A stretch of DNA of 64,000 bases from FEN-1219 sp963744305 (GCA_963744305.1 CAVUTF010000033.1:62001-126000); one strand, 5' to 3'; shown: positions 45,142-53,672, numbered from the stretch's first letter. The notes: generated by a model from the letters alone, not told the origin. Numbers and translations: made by a program.

Positions 45142-46325
45142 AGCACGTTTCCATATAGCCGCAGCAAGCGGCGCGCCATCTCCACCGACGACCACTGCGT
45201 CTCGACGTAGCGGCGCGCATCGCGCGCGAGCGACGTCTGCAGCTCGGGTGAGCGCAACACCCGCACGACCGCTGCGGCAAAGGCGCCGACTTCCTCCTCG
45301 ACGATGATGGCCCCCTGCGCATGCTCGAGGACCTCCTTCGTGCCCAGAACCGCCGTCGATACGACCGGAACACCGAGCGCGAGCGCCTCGAGGAGCACCA
45401 GGCCCTGAGTCTCGGTGCGAGAGGCGAACACGAACACGTTCGCGGCGCGATAGCAATCGAGCAGGGCGCCGCGTCTATCGAGATAGCCCACGAACAGCAC
45501 GTGATCCACGAGCCCCGCGGCGCGCACCGAGCGCTCGAGGCGTCGCAGCGCGGGGCCCTCCCCCGCGATCACGAGTAGGACATCGGGAACCGTCTCGCGT
45601 ACTTGGGCGAGCACGCGCAACACGAAGTCGATGTTCTTCTCGTGGGCAACGCGGCCCACGAGCAGCATCATCGGCCGGCCGGGATCGATCGAGAACTTCG
45701 AGCGAAACAGTGGACCATCGCCCGCCGTGAACTCGTCGAGGTTCAACCCGGTGGGTATGACTTCGACGGGCGCGGCCACGCCGTAGCCGCGCAAGACCGA
45801 CGCGAGCTGCGCCGAGGGCGCAATCACGGCATCGACCGCGTCGCATTGCCGGCGCGAGACGGCGCGCGCGAAGGATTGCAGTGCCCAGCGCGGGAGCACT
45901 GGCAGGTAGTGGTGCAGGTATTCCTCGAAGAAGGTGTGGTAGGTCTCGACAACCGGCAGCGCGAGCTCACGCGCGGCGCGCAAACCGGTGCGATGCGCGA
46001 CGAACGGCGTCTGCACGTGCACGAGCTCGACCTGCCCGCGCAGCTTGCGGCAGGCCGCGAGCGCCGCACCGCCGACCATCATGCGATCTTCGGGGTCGAA
46101 GACGAGGTAGCGCGACGGCTGACGCAGCACGCGTTCATCGTCGTGCCATTCTTCCGGATAGCTCGGCGCAATGAGCCAGGTGTCGCAACCCAATGCGGCG
46201 AGGTCTCTGCGAAACGTTTGAATTGACGTCGAGACGCCGTTGACGCGCGGGAAATAGACATCGGATATCCACAGAGCGCGCAACAGCTTTCCTCGCCGAA
46301 ACGACGGTGCGCATCCTCGCAGCAA
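45132..46325 (-). CDS. Glycosyltransferase family 4 (GT1-type) protein
   Basis: GT-B fold glycosyltransferase of 397 residues. The N-terminal domain begins LWISDVYFPRVNGVSTSIQT and has HVQTPFVAHRTGL and VVETYHTFFEEYLHHYLP. The C-terminal domain has LLVGRVAHEKNIDFVLRVLA and the nucleotide-sugar region VFVFASRTETQGLVLLEALA, with the EX7E motif. This is the PimB/diacylglycerol-glycosyltransferase-like branch. It is divergent from the PlcP-like phosphoesterase across 137 bp. With that neighbour, a diacylglycerol acceptor is plausible, but this is inference. Confidence 0.92.
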   Translation of the reverse strand: MLRGCAPSFRRGKLLRALWISDVYFPRVNGVSTSIQTFRRDLAALGCDTWLIAPSYPEEWHDDERVLRQPSRYLVFDPEDRMMVGGAALAACRKLRGQVELVHVQTPFVAHRTGLRAARELALPVVETYHTFFEEYLHHYLPVLPRWALQSFARAVSRRQCDAVDAVIAPSAQLASVLRGYGVAAPVEVIPTGLNLDEFTAGDGPLFRSKFSIDPGRPMMLLVGRVAHEKNIDFVLRVLAQVRETVPDVLLVIAGEGPALRRLERSVRAAGLVDHVLFVGYLDRRGALLDCYRAANVFVFASRTETQGLVLLEALALGVPVVSTAVLGTKEVLEHAQGAIIVEEEVGAFAAAVVRVLRSPELQTSLARDARRYVETQWSSVEMARRLLRLYGNVLQR

Positions 46326-46462
46326 GATGTTAAGGCCATGTGACAGCGAGTTTACGGGCTCAAGAAATACCTGCTACTGCAATATGTTGGCCAAAGAACT
46401 GCAAACAAACTTTAAAGAGCGCCCGCTAAGCTCTGTAAGCATTCGAAGAGGAGAATCGGAGA

Positions 46463-47251
46463 ATGAGCGGCGTCGCGACGTTTCGAGCGGTCTTCTTGTC
46501 GGATGTCCACCTCGGCTCCCGGGCATCCCGCGTCGGGCTGCTGCTGGACTTTCTGCGCGAGCTCAACTGCGAGCACCTGTATCTCGTCGGCGACGTCATC
46601 GATCTAGAGAGTCTGCGGCGCAGCTTCTTTTGGCCGACGAATCACACGGACGTCCTCAAGTTGTTGTTGAAAAAGAGCCGCGATGGGATGCGAATCACCT
46701 ATATCCCGGGCAACCACGACAGCGACTTCCGGGCGCTCGTCGGCGTACGGTTCGGCAATATCGAGATCGCGAGGCAGTGCGTGCACACGACGCGCGCGGG
46801 AAAACGCCTGTTGGTATTGCACGGCGATGAGTTCGACGCCGTCATCAAGTGCGCGCCGCTTGCAGTCTTGATCGGGGCGGCCGCCTATCGCAGCTTGCTG
46901 GCCTTGAACCGGCTCGTGCACTGGTTCCACGAGCTCCTCGGCCGGCCTTATTGGTCGCTCGCGCAGCACGTCAAAGGTCGCCTCGGCAACGCGAGGCGCT
47001 ACATTACGGAGTTTCAGCGCGCCTCACTGCTGGCGGCGAAGGAAGCGCACGTCGACGGCGTCGTGTGCGGCCACATTCACCGCGCCGATCTGGCCGTCTG
47101 CGACGGTTTGCTCTACTGCAACGACGGCGACTGGGTCGAAAGTTGCACCGCGTTGGCCGAAGACCAACGCGGCGCGCTATCGTTGATCACCTGGCGCGAA
47201 AGGTTGCCGGCCGTCAACACGCTCGAGATCCCCGTGCGCGACGCGGCCTAA
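46463..47251 (+). CDS. Metallophosphoesterase, UDP-2,3-diacylglucosamine diphosphatase-like / PlcP family
   Basis: Calcineurin-like phosphoesterase of 262 residues. Metal motifs: FLSDVHLGSR, YLVGDVIDLESLRRSFFWP, YIPGNHDSDF, VLHGDEFDAV and GVVCGHIHRAD, ending NDGDWVESCTAL. This is the LpxH-like subgroup that includes PlcP, the phospholipase C-like enzyme of phosphate-starved rhizobia and marine bacteria, which releases diacylglycerol from membrane phospholipids. I favour the PlcP reading because DgkA, PAP2 and two GT4 enzymes surround it; a lipid A role is the common default annotation. The ribosome site is GAGGAGAATCGGAG just before the ATG. Confidence 0.9.
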   Translation: MSGVATFRAVFLSDVHLGSRASRVGLLLDFLRELNCEHLYLVGDVIDLESLRRSFFWPTNHTDVLKLLLKKSRDGMRITYIPGNHDSDFRALVGVRFGNIEIARQCVHTTRAGKRLLVLHGDEFDAVIKCAPLAVLIGAAAYRSLLALNRLVHWFHELLGRPYWSLAQHVKGRLGNARRYITEFQRASLLAAKEAHVDGVVCGHIHRADLAVCDGLLYCNDGDWVESCTALAEDQRGALSLITWRERLPAVNTLEIPVRDAA

Positions 47252-47316
47252 CGGCGTCGACGGCCCAGCAAATCCTGATACCATCCGCGCTTCCGTCGCT
47301 TCGAAAGCGGTTTCGC

Positions 47317-47703
47317 ATGGCCCGTGCTGGAAACACCGGTATTCGCCGGATCGTCAACGCGACCTTCTTCTCTCTCGCCGGCCTGCGAACCGCGTGGAAA
47401 AACGAAGCAGCGTTTCGGCAAGAATGCTTACTGTGCATCGTGCTCGTGCCGTCCGCTTTCTGGCTCGGCCAAAACGCCGTGGAGCGCTCGCTTCTGATCG
47501 GAGCGTGTTTGCTCGTCTTGATCGTCGAGCTCCTCAACACCGCCGTGGAGTTCGTCGTCGATCGCGTCGGCATGGATCATCATCTGTTGTCGGGCCAAGC
47601 GAAAGACTTGGGCTCCGCGGCCGTGTTCGTGAGCCTGCTGCTGACGGCGATCGTCTGGGGATTCGTCGCTTGGGAGCGATTCGCTCCGGCAGTAGGCGGT
47701 TAG
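47317..47703 (+). CDS. dgkA: Diacylglycerol kinase
   Basis: Integral membrane kinase of 128 residues that phosphorylates diacylglycerol to phosphatidic acid. Three helices are predicted; signatures are IVNATFFSLAGLRTAWKNEA, the catalytic ELLNTAVEFVVDRVG and KDLGSAAVFVSLLL. ATG 47317 lies 65 bp after the PlcP-like gene. It is coherent with diacylglycerol made by that enzyme being recycled here. The last 4 bp overlap the convergent PAP2 gene. Confidence 0.95.
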   Translation: MARAGNTGIRRIVNATFFSLAGLRTAWKNEAAFRQECLLCIVLVPSAFWLGQNAVERSLLIGACLLVLIVELLNTAVEFVVDRVGMDHHLLSGQAKDLGSAAVFVSLLLTAIVWGFVAWERFAPAVGG

Positions 47704-48248
47704 AGCCACTGCTGCCCGAGCGCGAGACTCGCCATTCCTAGCACACCGCCGAGCACCGCACCGGCGGCCACGTCGGTCGGATAGTGCAGGCCCAAGACAA
47801 CTCGCGAGAGCGCTATCAGGAACGCCGCGCTTGCGGACAACGCGGTCCACTCGGGGAAATAACTGGCGATCAGCAACGTGAAGGAGATCGCGTGCAGTGT
47901 GTGCCCCGATGGGAAGCTATAGCGGTCGAGGGGCGCCGAAACGCAGCGGATCGCGGAGTGGGTAATGTAGGGGCGCTCGCGCACGGCGCGCGTCTTGATG
48001 AGCTTGTACACGAGGATCCCCACCGCGCCGGTGACGGTCATGTGTGCCGCCGCCCGCCAGCCGTCGGCGCCGTACAACCAGGGCAGACTCGCGATCAGCG
48101 CGTACCAGAGCCAGCCGTCGCCGAGCCAGCTCACGGCACGGAAGAGTTGCCTTACGGTCGCCGAGCTGCTCGACCGATTCAGGTACCGGCAGAAACGCAG
48201 CTCAACGCGGTCAAACCGCTCGAATGCCAACGTCATCCGTCGCGCCAT
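47700..48248 (-). CDS. PAP2 superfamily phosphatase
   Basis: Membrane phosphatase of 182 residues acting on lipid phosphates such as phosphatidic acid or undecaprenyl diphosphate. The three-part signature is complete: KTRAVRERPY, the PSGHT of YSFPSGHTLHAISF, and SRVVLGLHYPTDVAAG. About five helices are predicted. ATG 48248 is used because GGAGG lies 7 bases upstream; an extension to 48287 is less likely. It is convergent with dgkA and divergent from the GT4 gene at 48425. Together with DgkA it could cycle phosphatidate and diacylglycerol. Confidence 0.93.
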   Translation of the reverse strand: MARRMTLAFERFDRVELRFCRYLNRSSSSATVRQLFRAVSWLGDGWLWYALIASLPWLYGADGWRAAAHMTVTGAVGILVYKLIKTRAVRERPYITHSAIRCVSAPLDRYSFPSGHTLHAISFTLLIASYFPEWTALSASAAFLIALSRVVLGLHYPTDVAAGAVLGGVLGMASLALGQQWL

Positions 48249-48304
48249 GGCGCATCCTCCATGCGTCCCTGACGCGAGCAGCATCAACCGCCAAGTTGTC
48301 GTCT

Positions 48305-48395
48305 AAATGGCGTTTTCGTGAATTTTTTCTTTCAATTACGATAAGTTAAATCAGTTTTTGTAACAACAATATAAAGAACGGGTGTTAACAATGCG
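48305..48395 (+). promoter_or_regulatory. AT-rich promoter region upstream of the GT4 gene
   Basis: In otherwise GC-rich DNA this stretch is strikingly AT-rich (AATTTTTTCTTTCAATTACG, then TTTTTGTAACAACAATATAA). TATAAA at 48370-48375 is a candidate -10 for the plus strand. It separates the divergent PAP2 and GT4 genes. A TTGTTAC-N5-CTGATTT arrangement on the minus strand only weakly resembles a Pho box. Confidence 0.4.
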
Positions 48396-48424
48396 TCGGC
48401 TAGCCGAAAACGGGTGGCTCGACA

Positions 48425-49441
48425 ATGAAAGTTGCACTCGTCACCGATGCGTGGCGTCCGCAGATCAACGGCGTCGTCACGACACTGACACGTACCGTGG
48501 AATCGCTCGCTGCGGCGGGTCATACGGTGAGGGTCCTGTCGCCGGACGAGCATCGGACGGTGCCCTGCCCGACTTATCCCGAGATTCGGCTCGCGATCCT
48601 GCCGCGGCGGCGGCTTGCGCGCCGCCTTGCGGAATTCGCGCCCGACGCGATTCACATTGCGACGGAAGGGCCGCTCGGGATGGCCGCGAGCGGCTGGTGC
48701 AAGGCTCACGACCTCGCCTTCACGACCTCCTACCACACGCAATTTCCACAATACGTGCGCAAGCGCGCGCCGATCCCGGAAAGCTGGTCGTATGCCCTTC
48801 TGCGCCGCCATCACGGGCGCGCGCGGCGCACGCTCGTTGCAACGGAGCACCTGCGCCGCGAGCTCATCGCTCACGGCTTCGCGAACGTCGTCCTTTGGTC
48901 GCGAGGCGTGGATACCGGCGTGTTCAAGCCCTGCGGCCGCGAGCATCTGCCGGGACCTCGCCCGATCTGGCTCTATGCGGGCCGCGTCGCAGTCGAGAAG
49001 AACCTCGACGCTTTTCTGGCGCTGGACTTACCCGGCAGCAAGGTCGTCGTCGGCGACGGACCGGATCGCGCCGCGCTCGAGGAGCGCTATCGCGAGGCGC
49101 GCTTCGTCGGCTACAAATTCGGTGCGGATCTCGCCCGGCACCTCTCGTCAGCCGACGTGTTCGTGTTCCCGAGCCGCACGGACACGTTCGGTCTCGTGAT
49201 GCTCGAAGCGATCGCGTGCGGTACGCCGGTCGCCGCTTATCCGGTCACGGGGCCGATCGACGTGATCGCCGCCGGCCTGAGCGGAGTCCTCGACGAGGAC
49301 CTCCGCCAGGCGGCGCTTCGAGCGCTAAAGCTCGATCGCGCGAGCTGCGCGCTTACGGCGCTCGAGCGCACGTGGCCGCGAGCCACCCAGCAGTTCCTGT
49401 CGCACCTCGTATGCGCGCGAACCGGCGAACGCCTCCTCTAG
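48425..49441 (+). CDS. Glycosyltransferase family 4 protein (Agt-like candidate)
   Basis: GT-B fold glycosyltransferase of 338 residues. It begins MKVALVTDAWRPQINGVVTT and has TSYHTQFPQYVRKRAPIPES, WLYAGRVAVEKNLDAFLAL, VGDGPDRAALEERY and VFVFPSRTDTFGLVMLEAIA (EX7E). This branch is often beside PlcP-type phosphoesterases. Diacylglycerol glucosyl- or glucuronosyltransferases (Agt) that make phosphorus-free membrane lipids belong to GT4-like enzymes. That assignment is inference from context; a mannosyl- or other lipid-linked transferase is possible. Confidence 0.9.
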   Translation: MKVALVTDAWRPQINGVVTTLTRTVESLAAAGHTVRVLSPDEHRTVPCPTYPEIRLAILPRRRLARRLAEFAPDAIHIATEGPLGMAASGWCKAHDLAFTTSYHTQFPQYVRKRAPIPESWSYALLRRHHGRARRTLVATEHLRRELIAHGFANVVLWSRGVDTGVFKPCGREHLPGPRPIWLYAGRVAVEKNLDAFLALDLPGSKVVVGDGPDRAALEERYREARFVGYKFGADLARHLSSADVFVFPSRTDTFGLVMLEAIACGTPVAAYPVTGPIDVIAAGLSGVLDEDLRQAALRALKLDRASCALTALERTWPRATQQFLSHLVCARTGERLL

Positions 49442-49513
49442 CGCGCTCTATCCAGCGACGCTGCAATTCGGCGATGATAGCGGCTCGTTGCAGGCGGCCG
49501 AGCCCCGGAGAGC

Positions 49514-50965
49514 ATGATGATCTTCGAGTCCGTCGTCACGATGACGATCTTCGATGTTCTCGTCATCGCGATGGCGCTGCTAATGTTCAAGTACGCCTCC
49601 CCCGACGGTTTCTTCCAACGGTGGTCGCGCGGCCGCGTGATCATCGCACTGGGCGTGCTCACCCTTAGTCTGTTTTACGCCGCCGATCTGCTCGTCATGC
49701 ACGTTGGTCCCGTGCTTGTCGGCGAGATGCGCGCGATGCAGATCATGAGCACCATGCACCTCGAGGTGCTGTGGCTCGTGACGCTGCTGTCCGTAACCCT
49801 CATCGTCATCGGCATGCAATCGACCAATCGCGCGCGAGCGAGAGACGAGCAGCGTCTGAGCTTGATGACCGAGGCGCTGCCGTTGGCCGTCGCCTACATC
49901 GACGTCGAGGAGCGCTACCGGTTCGCGAATTCCCGCTACGCGAAGCTCCACGGCAAGACCGTCCGCGACATTGTCGGCGCCAAAGTGGAGGACATCCTGC
50001 GGCCGAACGTGCTGGAAGCGTTCCGCGAGCACAAACGGAGTGCGTTGCGCGCCGAAAACCCGGCGTACGAGCACCATACCAGGCTCGAGCTGGGCGGTGA
50101 GATCCGCGATCTGCACATCGATTTGGTGCCGGACGTCAGCCGGAAAGCAGGCGTCTCGGGCCTTTTTCTGCTCGTGCGCGACGTTACCGCCACTGCGCAG
50201 CTCGAACGCGAGGTCGTGCGCGCCGCCGAAGCGGAGCGTCTCAGCGTTGCGCGCGATTTGCACGACGGCCTCGGTCAATCGCTGACCGGAATCTCTCTCG
50301 CTCTGGTGGCGCTCGCGCGCAAGCTCGAGCAGGAAGACTCCAAGGAGGTGCTGTTCGTCATGAATCTCGTCGGCATGACGCAAAACACCATCGAGCAGAC
50401 CCGGCAATTCACTCAGTTGCTCGCGCCGACGATGCACGGCGGATTGTTCGGGGCTCTGCGTGCGCTCGCGCTCGAAGTGAGCGCGCTTTACGACGTCGAT
50501 TGCTACACAGTGTGCCCGCGCGACGAGCTCCCGATCAGCCCGTCGGTCGCGTTGCACTTGTACCGAATTGCTCAAGAAAGCGTGAGCAACGCTACGCGCC
50601 ATGGCAGAGCCGGAACCATCCGCATCGACTGCCAAACCAACGAGCACACGCTGGTGCTCGAGATTAACGACGACGGTCGCGGCATCCCTGCGTCGCAGGA
50701 ACGCCGCGACGGCATCGGTCTCAACAGCATGCACTACCGCGCGCGCATGATCGGCGGCTCGCTGCGCGTCGCACCCGGCAGAGATGGGGGGACGGAGGTC
50801 GCGTGCCATGTGCCGCTCGTGTCTCTCGGCCCTGCTGACGCCGTCCTACGGTCAGTAGAACCCGTCGATACTGCAGAGGTCGACGCTCGCGCCTTTCGTA
50901 CCGCGTTCGAGGCGACCAACGCCGGTGCAGCGGGTGCCGCGCAACGCTCTCAAACGGTGCGATAG
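49514..50965 (+). CDS. PAS domain sensor histidine kinase (NarX/HisKA_3 type)
   Basis: Membrane sensor kinase of 483 residues. Three hydrophobic segments lie at about 5-25, 43-60 and 85-100. A PAS domain follows (AYIDVEERYRFANSRYAKLH), then a HisKA_3 dimerisation domain with phospho-acceptor His250 in VARDLHDGLGQSLTGISLA, then a HATPase with LHLYRIAQESVSNATRHGRA (N box) and INDDGRGIPASQERRDGIGL. LuxR-type response regulators are the usual partners, but none lies next to it, so it is an orphan in this window. The signal is unknown. Confidence 0.93.
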   Translation: MMIFESVVTMTIFDVLVIAMALLMFKYASPDGFFQRWSRGRVIIALGVLTLSLFYAADLLVMHVGPVLVGEMRAMQIMSTMHLEVLWLVTLLSVTLIVIGMQSTNRARARDEQRLSLMTEALPLAVAYIDVEERYRFANSRYAKLHGKTVRDIVGAKVEDILRPNVLEAFREHKRSALRAENPAYEHHTRLELGGEIRDLHIDLVPDVSRKAGVSGLFLLVRDVTATAQLEREVVRAAEAERLSVARDLHDGLGQSLTGISLALVALARKLEQEDSKEVLFVMNLVGMTQNTIEQTRQFTQLLAPTMHGGLFGALRALALEVSALYDVDCYTVCPRDELPISPSVALHLYRIAQESVSNATRHGRAGTIRIDCQTNEHTLVLEINDDGRGIPASQERRDGIGLNSMHYRARMIGGSLRVAPGRDGGTEVACHVPLVSLGPADAVLRSVEPVDTAEVDARAFRTAFEATNAGAAGAAQRSQTVR

Positions 50966-51173
50966 ACCCCAAGGTCGCGGCCTCAACCGCAGGAACGGCC
51001 GACGTTTTCGGTTTGGCACGCTGCTTGCTTGATGGTCCTCGGGCAGGGTCGGCCGCCATCCTTACAAAATCGCGCCCCCCTTCGATTTCGCCGGAGTGCG
51101 GCCGCTTCTGCCCACTAACTCTCCTCCTACTTCAGCGGCTGGCCGCGCAGATCCTCGGCACGCTCGATTGGCG

Positions 51174-51824
51174 TCACCAAGACCGCCGCTGGAAAACGAC
51201 CGTGAGGTTGTTCGCCGGCATCTCGACCGTCTCTTGCAGAGCGAAACCCGAGCCGCTCGCGAGCCGCTCCACGTCATCGAGGTCGCGGATTCCCCACTCG
51301 GGATTGCGCGAGCGCAGGCTCGCGTCGAACGCTTCGTTGCTCGGCGCGGTATGCCCACCGCGCCGATAGGGCCCATAGAGGACGAGCGGCGCGCCGGCCT
51401 GCAGCAAACGCCCTGCTTCGGCGAACAACGCCAGCGCGGCCGCCCACGGGGCGATGTGGATCATATTGATGCAGACGATCGCGTCGGCGCGCGCAAGCGG
51501 CCACGGCTTTTCCAGCACGTCGAGCGCCAGCGGTGGCCGCACATTGGCTAGAGCCGCATCGGCGATACGCGCCTCGATCGCCGCTCGCAAGCGCGCGTCG
51601 GGGTCCGATGGTTGCCAGCTCAATTTCGGCAAGGACTGCGCAAAGTGCACGACGTGCTGGCCCGTGCCGCTCGCGACCTCGAGCACGGTGCCCGTCGCGG
51701 GCAATACGCGCTGCAGCACCTCGAGAATCGGCTGCTTGTTGCGCTCGGCCGCCGGGCTTGCGAGCGCATCGCCAAAGAGCGTCTCGCCGTAGCGCTCGCT
51801 CGCTCCTCGATCGGAATCTTGCAT
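51174..51824 (-). CDS. DUF938 family SAM-dependent methyltransferase
   Basis: Predicted class I methyltransferase-like protein of 216 residues from ATG 51824. DUF938 hallmarks: SPAAERNKQPILEVLQRVLP, the SAM motif TVLEVASGTGQHVVHFAQ, WQPSDPDARLRAAIEARI, INMIHIAPWAAALALFAEAG and LYGPYRRGGHTAPSNEAFDA. It is cytoplasmic; the substrate is unknown. The ORF opens at 51884, but the extension lacks family similarity. The 208 bp between the kinase stop and this gene hold no gene that I can support. Confidence 0.92.
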   Translation of the reverse strand: MQDSDRGASERYGETLFGDALASPAAERNKQPILEVLQRVLPATGTVLEVASGTGQHVVHFAQSLPKLSWQPSDPDARLRAAIEARIADAALANVRPPLALDVLEKPWPLARADAIVCINMIHIAPWAAALALFAEAGRLLQAGAPLVLYGPYRRGGHTAPSNEAFDASLRSRNPEWGIRDLDDVERLASGSGFALQETVEMPANNLTVVFQRRSW

Positions 51825-51854
51825 ACGATTGCTTCGTTCAGGGGAGAATCCGCA

Positions 51855-52040
51855 ATGAATACAGCAAGACGATCCATCCTCCAAGCGGTGCTTGCCGTCC
51901 GCGGTGCGTTCCTCGCGTGCTGTATGACCTTCGTCGCTGCGGCAGCCTTGGCACTGGCCGTCGCATACGCTACCGTTGCGACTCGGTCTTTTCAGAACGG
52001 CCCGGGGCGAACTCCCATTCGCGCGCTACGCTACGGATAG
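51855..52040 (+). CDS. Small single-span membrane protein
   Basis: Hypothetical protein of 61 residues with one strong transmembrane helix (GAFLACCMTFVAAAALALAV). ATG 51855 has GGGGAG 8 bases upstream, which supports real translation. It is divergent from the DUF938 gene and 36 bp before the DUF4279 gene. No family is recognised. Confidence 0.5.
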   Translation: MNTARRSILQAVLAVRGAFLACCMTFVAAAALALAVAYATVATRSFQNGPGRTPIRALRYG

Positions 52041-52076
52041 CTGAAGCCTCCGGTGTCGTCCCATCTCGGAGGCAGA

Positions 52077-52514
52077 ATGAAGGCGAGTGACTTCTCGGTC
52101 GCGTTGAGAATCCGACACCCGAGCATCGATCCGGCGGAAATCAGCCGTCAGATCGGCTTCGATCCGCAACACTCATGGAAGGCAGGAGAGCCGCGCCGGC
52201 CGGTCGCCGGAGAGGTCACCGCAGGCGCCTATCGCGAAACCTATTGGGTAGGACTACTGCCGATCCGCGAGTTGCCGCTGCCGGCTAACATTCAGCCGCA
52301 AACGACGATCTTCTTCACGCTATTGCGGATGCGCCGCGCCGAGGCCTTTTGGCGGCGCATTGCCGACGAAGGCGGCACGATCGAATGCCTCGTCGAAGTG
52401 CACGGCGGGGAGGATTTTCGCATCGACCTCTCGCAGGCGCTGCTCGCCCTGCTCGTGCAGCTCCGAATCACGCTGTCCGTCGAAACCCACACCGTGATGC
52501 GCGCGGCAGCCTAG
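52077..52514 (+). CDS. DUF4279 domain-containing protein
   Basis: Cytoplasmic protein of 145 residues and unknown function. ATG 52077 follows GGAGG by 5 bases. The N-terminus DFSVALRIRHPSIDPAEISR with QHSWKAGEPRRPV is the usual opening of DUF4279 proteins, and FRIDLSQALLALLVQLRIT ends the domain. DUF4279 proteins resemble immunity-type or small regulatory proteins, but no toxin gene is adjacent. Assignment is by motif recall only. Confidence 0.7.
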   Translation: MKASDFSVALRIRHPSIDPAEISRQIGFDPQHSWKAGEPRRPVAGEVTAGAYRETYWVGLLPIRELPLPANIQPQTTIFFTLLRMRRAEAFWRRIADEGGTIECLVEVHGGEDFRIDLSQALLALLVQLRITLSVETHTVMRAAA

Positions 52515-52518
52515 GCGC

Positions 52519-52640
52519 TCAAGGCTGCGTCGACTGCTCGTTCGCCGCGGCTTCCGCCGCGCGCGCCCCGCTCAGAATATTGCGCATCGCGAGCTTGCCT
52601 TCGTGGCAAGCGTAGTCGTAGTCCGCTGCGTGTAATCGAC
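52519..52640 (-). pseudogene. C-terminal remnant of a WEGD-family gene
   Basis: This short stretch encodes DYDYACHEGKLAMRNILSGA followed by RAAEAAANEQSTQP and a stop. It resembles the C-terminal tail block of WEGD proteins (compare EVACHEDNNDLEHL in the gene ending at 20794). No signal peptide, Cys-Pro-Gly block or WEGD core is upstream; instead the DUF6644 gene ends at 52643. It looks like a leftover after deletion. Confidence 0.5.
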
Positions 52641-52642
52641 CG

Positions 52643-53122
52643 TCAGATGAAGCCGATTGCGCGGCCCATGAACGCCACGCCGAACCACAGCGACACCGAC
52701 ACGACTGCAACCACCTTCGCGAGGCCCGATTGCGACCGCCCCGCGTCGCCCAATGCGATCGGCTGGCGCACGGCGAACGTGAAGATGATCGCCGCGAGCA
52801 GAAAAGACATCTTCCACCAGTACGCCACGTTGTAGTAGTACTTCGACGCCGCTAGCGACGCGAACAGCAAAAAGCCCGTCGCGAGAATCAGGATGAGACT
52901 GCCGATGAGCCAAGGCCGCGCCGCAAGCGCGACGTCCGCGACGGGCTGGCGGCGGAAGCCAACTCCAAGCGTCCGCAAATCGACGACGAGCACCGCGCCG
53001 CCGATCACGGCGAGCGCAACCAGATGCACCGACTCGATCAGCGCAAAGGCGTAGAGCGAATTGTTGATTGCAACGGCGAATCCCGTCGCTTCGATCCACT
53101 CGAATGCCGACAATAGCGACAT
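52643..53122 (-). CDS. Four-helix membrane protein, DUF6644-like
   Basis: Inner-membrane protein of 159 residues with about four helices. It begins SAFEWIEATGFAVAINNSLY and has FALIESVHLVALAVIGGAVL, LRTLGVGFRR and VVSVSLWFGVAFMGRAIGF. His residues in the first and later helices (ESVHLVAL) resemble haem-binding membrane proteins, but this is inference. It is 13 bp downstream of a paralogue (53136-53672), with the same EATxFxxxLxxSxY opening. DUF6644 is my best recollection of the family name. Confidence 0.72.
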   Translation of the reverse strand: MSLLSAFEWIEATGFAVAINNSLYAFALIESVHLVALAVIGGAVLVVDLRTLGVGFRRQPVADVALAARPWLIGSLILILATGFLLFASLAASKYYYNVAYWWKMSFLLAAIIFTFAVRQPIALGDAGRSQSGLAKVVAVVSVSLWFGVAFMGRAIGFI

Positions 53123-53135
53123 GGCAGCTCCTAGA

Positions 53136-53672
53136 CTAGACGATCGGCTCGAACCAGTTGTACGCGATCAGACGACCGCAGAACACGATTAAGATCCACA
53201 GAGTAACGGACACGACTCCGATGATGTGGGCGCTGCCAGGCAACGGCTTCGTGTCCCAATTGACTAGGCGCTTGCCGATGCCATAGTGAAACGCAAGCGC
53301 GTTTAGGCCGGCCAGCACCAACGCAACGAGCTTGATCCGAAAGAAAATGTTGCCCCAGAACCGCACGGGCTCCGAGACGAACAACAGCACCCCGCTGATC
53401 GTCATCACGATGAAGCCGACGAGAATGATCGGCGCGAGCCGATCCCACGTCTCGGACACCGAAGCGCTGCGTACACCGATGTTGAACAAACGCAACTCCC
53501 AGAACAGCAGCAGCCCTAGGAAGATACACAGGCCGATCACGTGCACGCCGTCGACGATCGCCCACATGTAGACGGACTCGCGAAGGTCGGTGCTGAAACG
53601 CGTGGCTTCTACCCACGTGATGAAACTCAACCAAGACGACACTGATCGATTCCTCTTCAGAAGGGCGGTCAA
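53136..53672 (-). CDS. Four-helix membrane protein, DUF6644-like (paralogue)
   Basis: Inner-membrane protein of 178 residues, tandem paralogue of the gene at 52643. It opens SFITWVEATRFSTDLRESVY and contains AIVDGVHVIGLCIFLGLLLF, WELRLFNIGVRS, ISGVLLFVSEPVRFWGNIFF and VVSVTLWILIVFCGRLIAY. The pair is probably co-transcribed and may form a heteromer. Such pairs sit near DUF6152 and quinoprotein genes here, so a membrane redox or transport role is possible. Confidence 0.74.
   Translation of the reverse strand: MTALLKRNRSVSSWLSFITWVEATRFSTDLRESVYMWAIVDGVHVIGLCIFLGLLLFWELRLFNIGVRSASVSETWDRLAPIILVGFIVMTISGVLLFVSEPVRFWGNIFFRIKLVALVLAGLNALAFHYGIGKRLVNWDTKPLPGSAHIIGVVSVTLWILIVFCGRLIAYNWFEPIV

Noticed and set aside
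46327..46346. Possible Pho box between GT4 and the PlcP-like gene
   Set aside because: One half-site (CTGTCAC) fits, the second matches only about four of seven bases, too weak to list as a feature.
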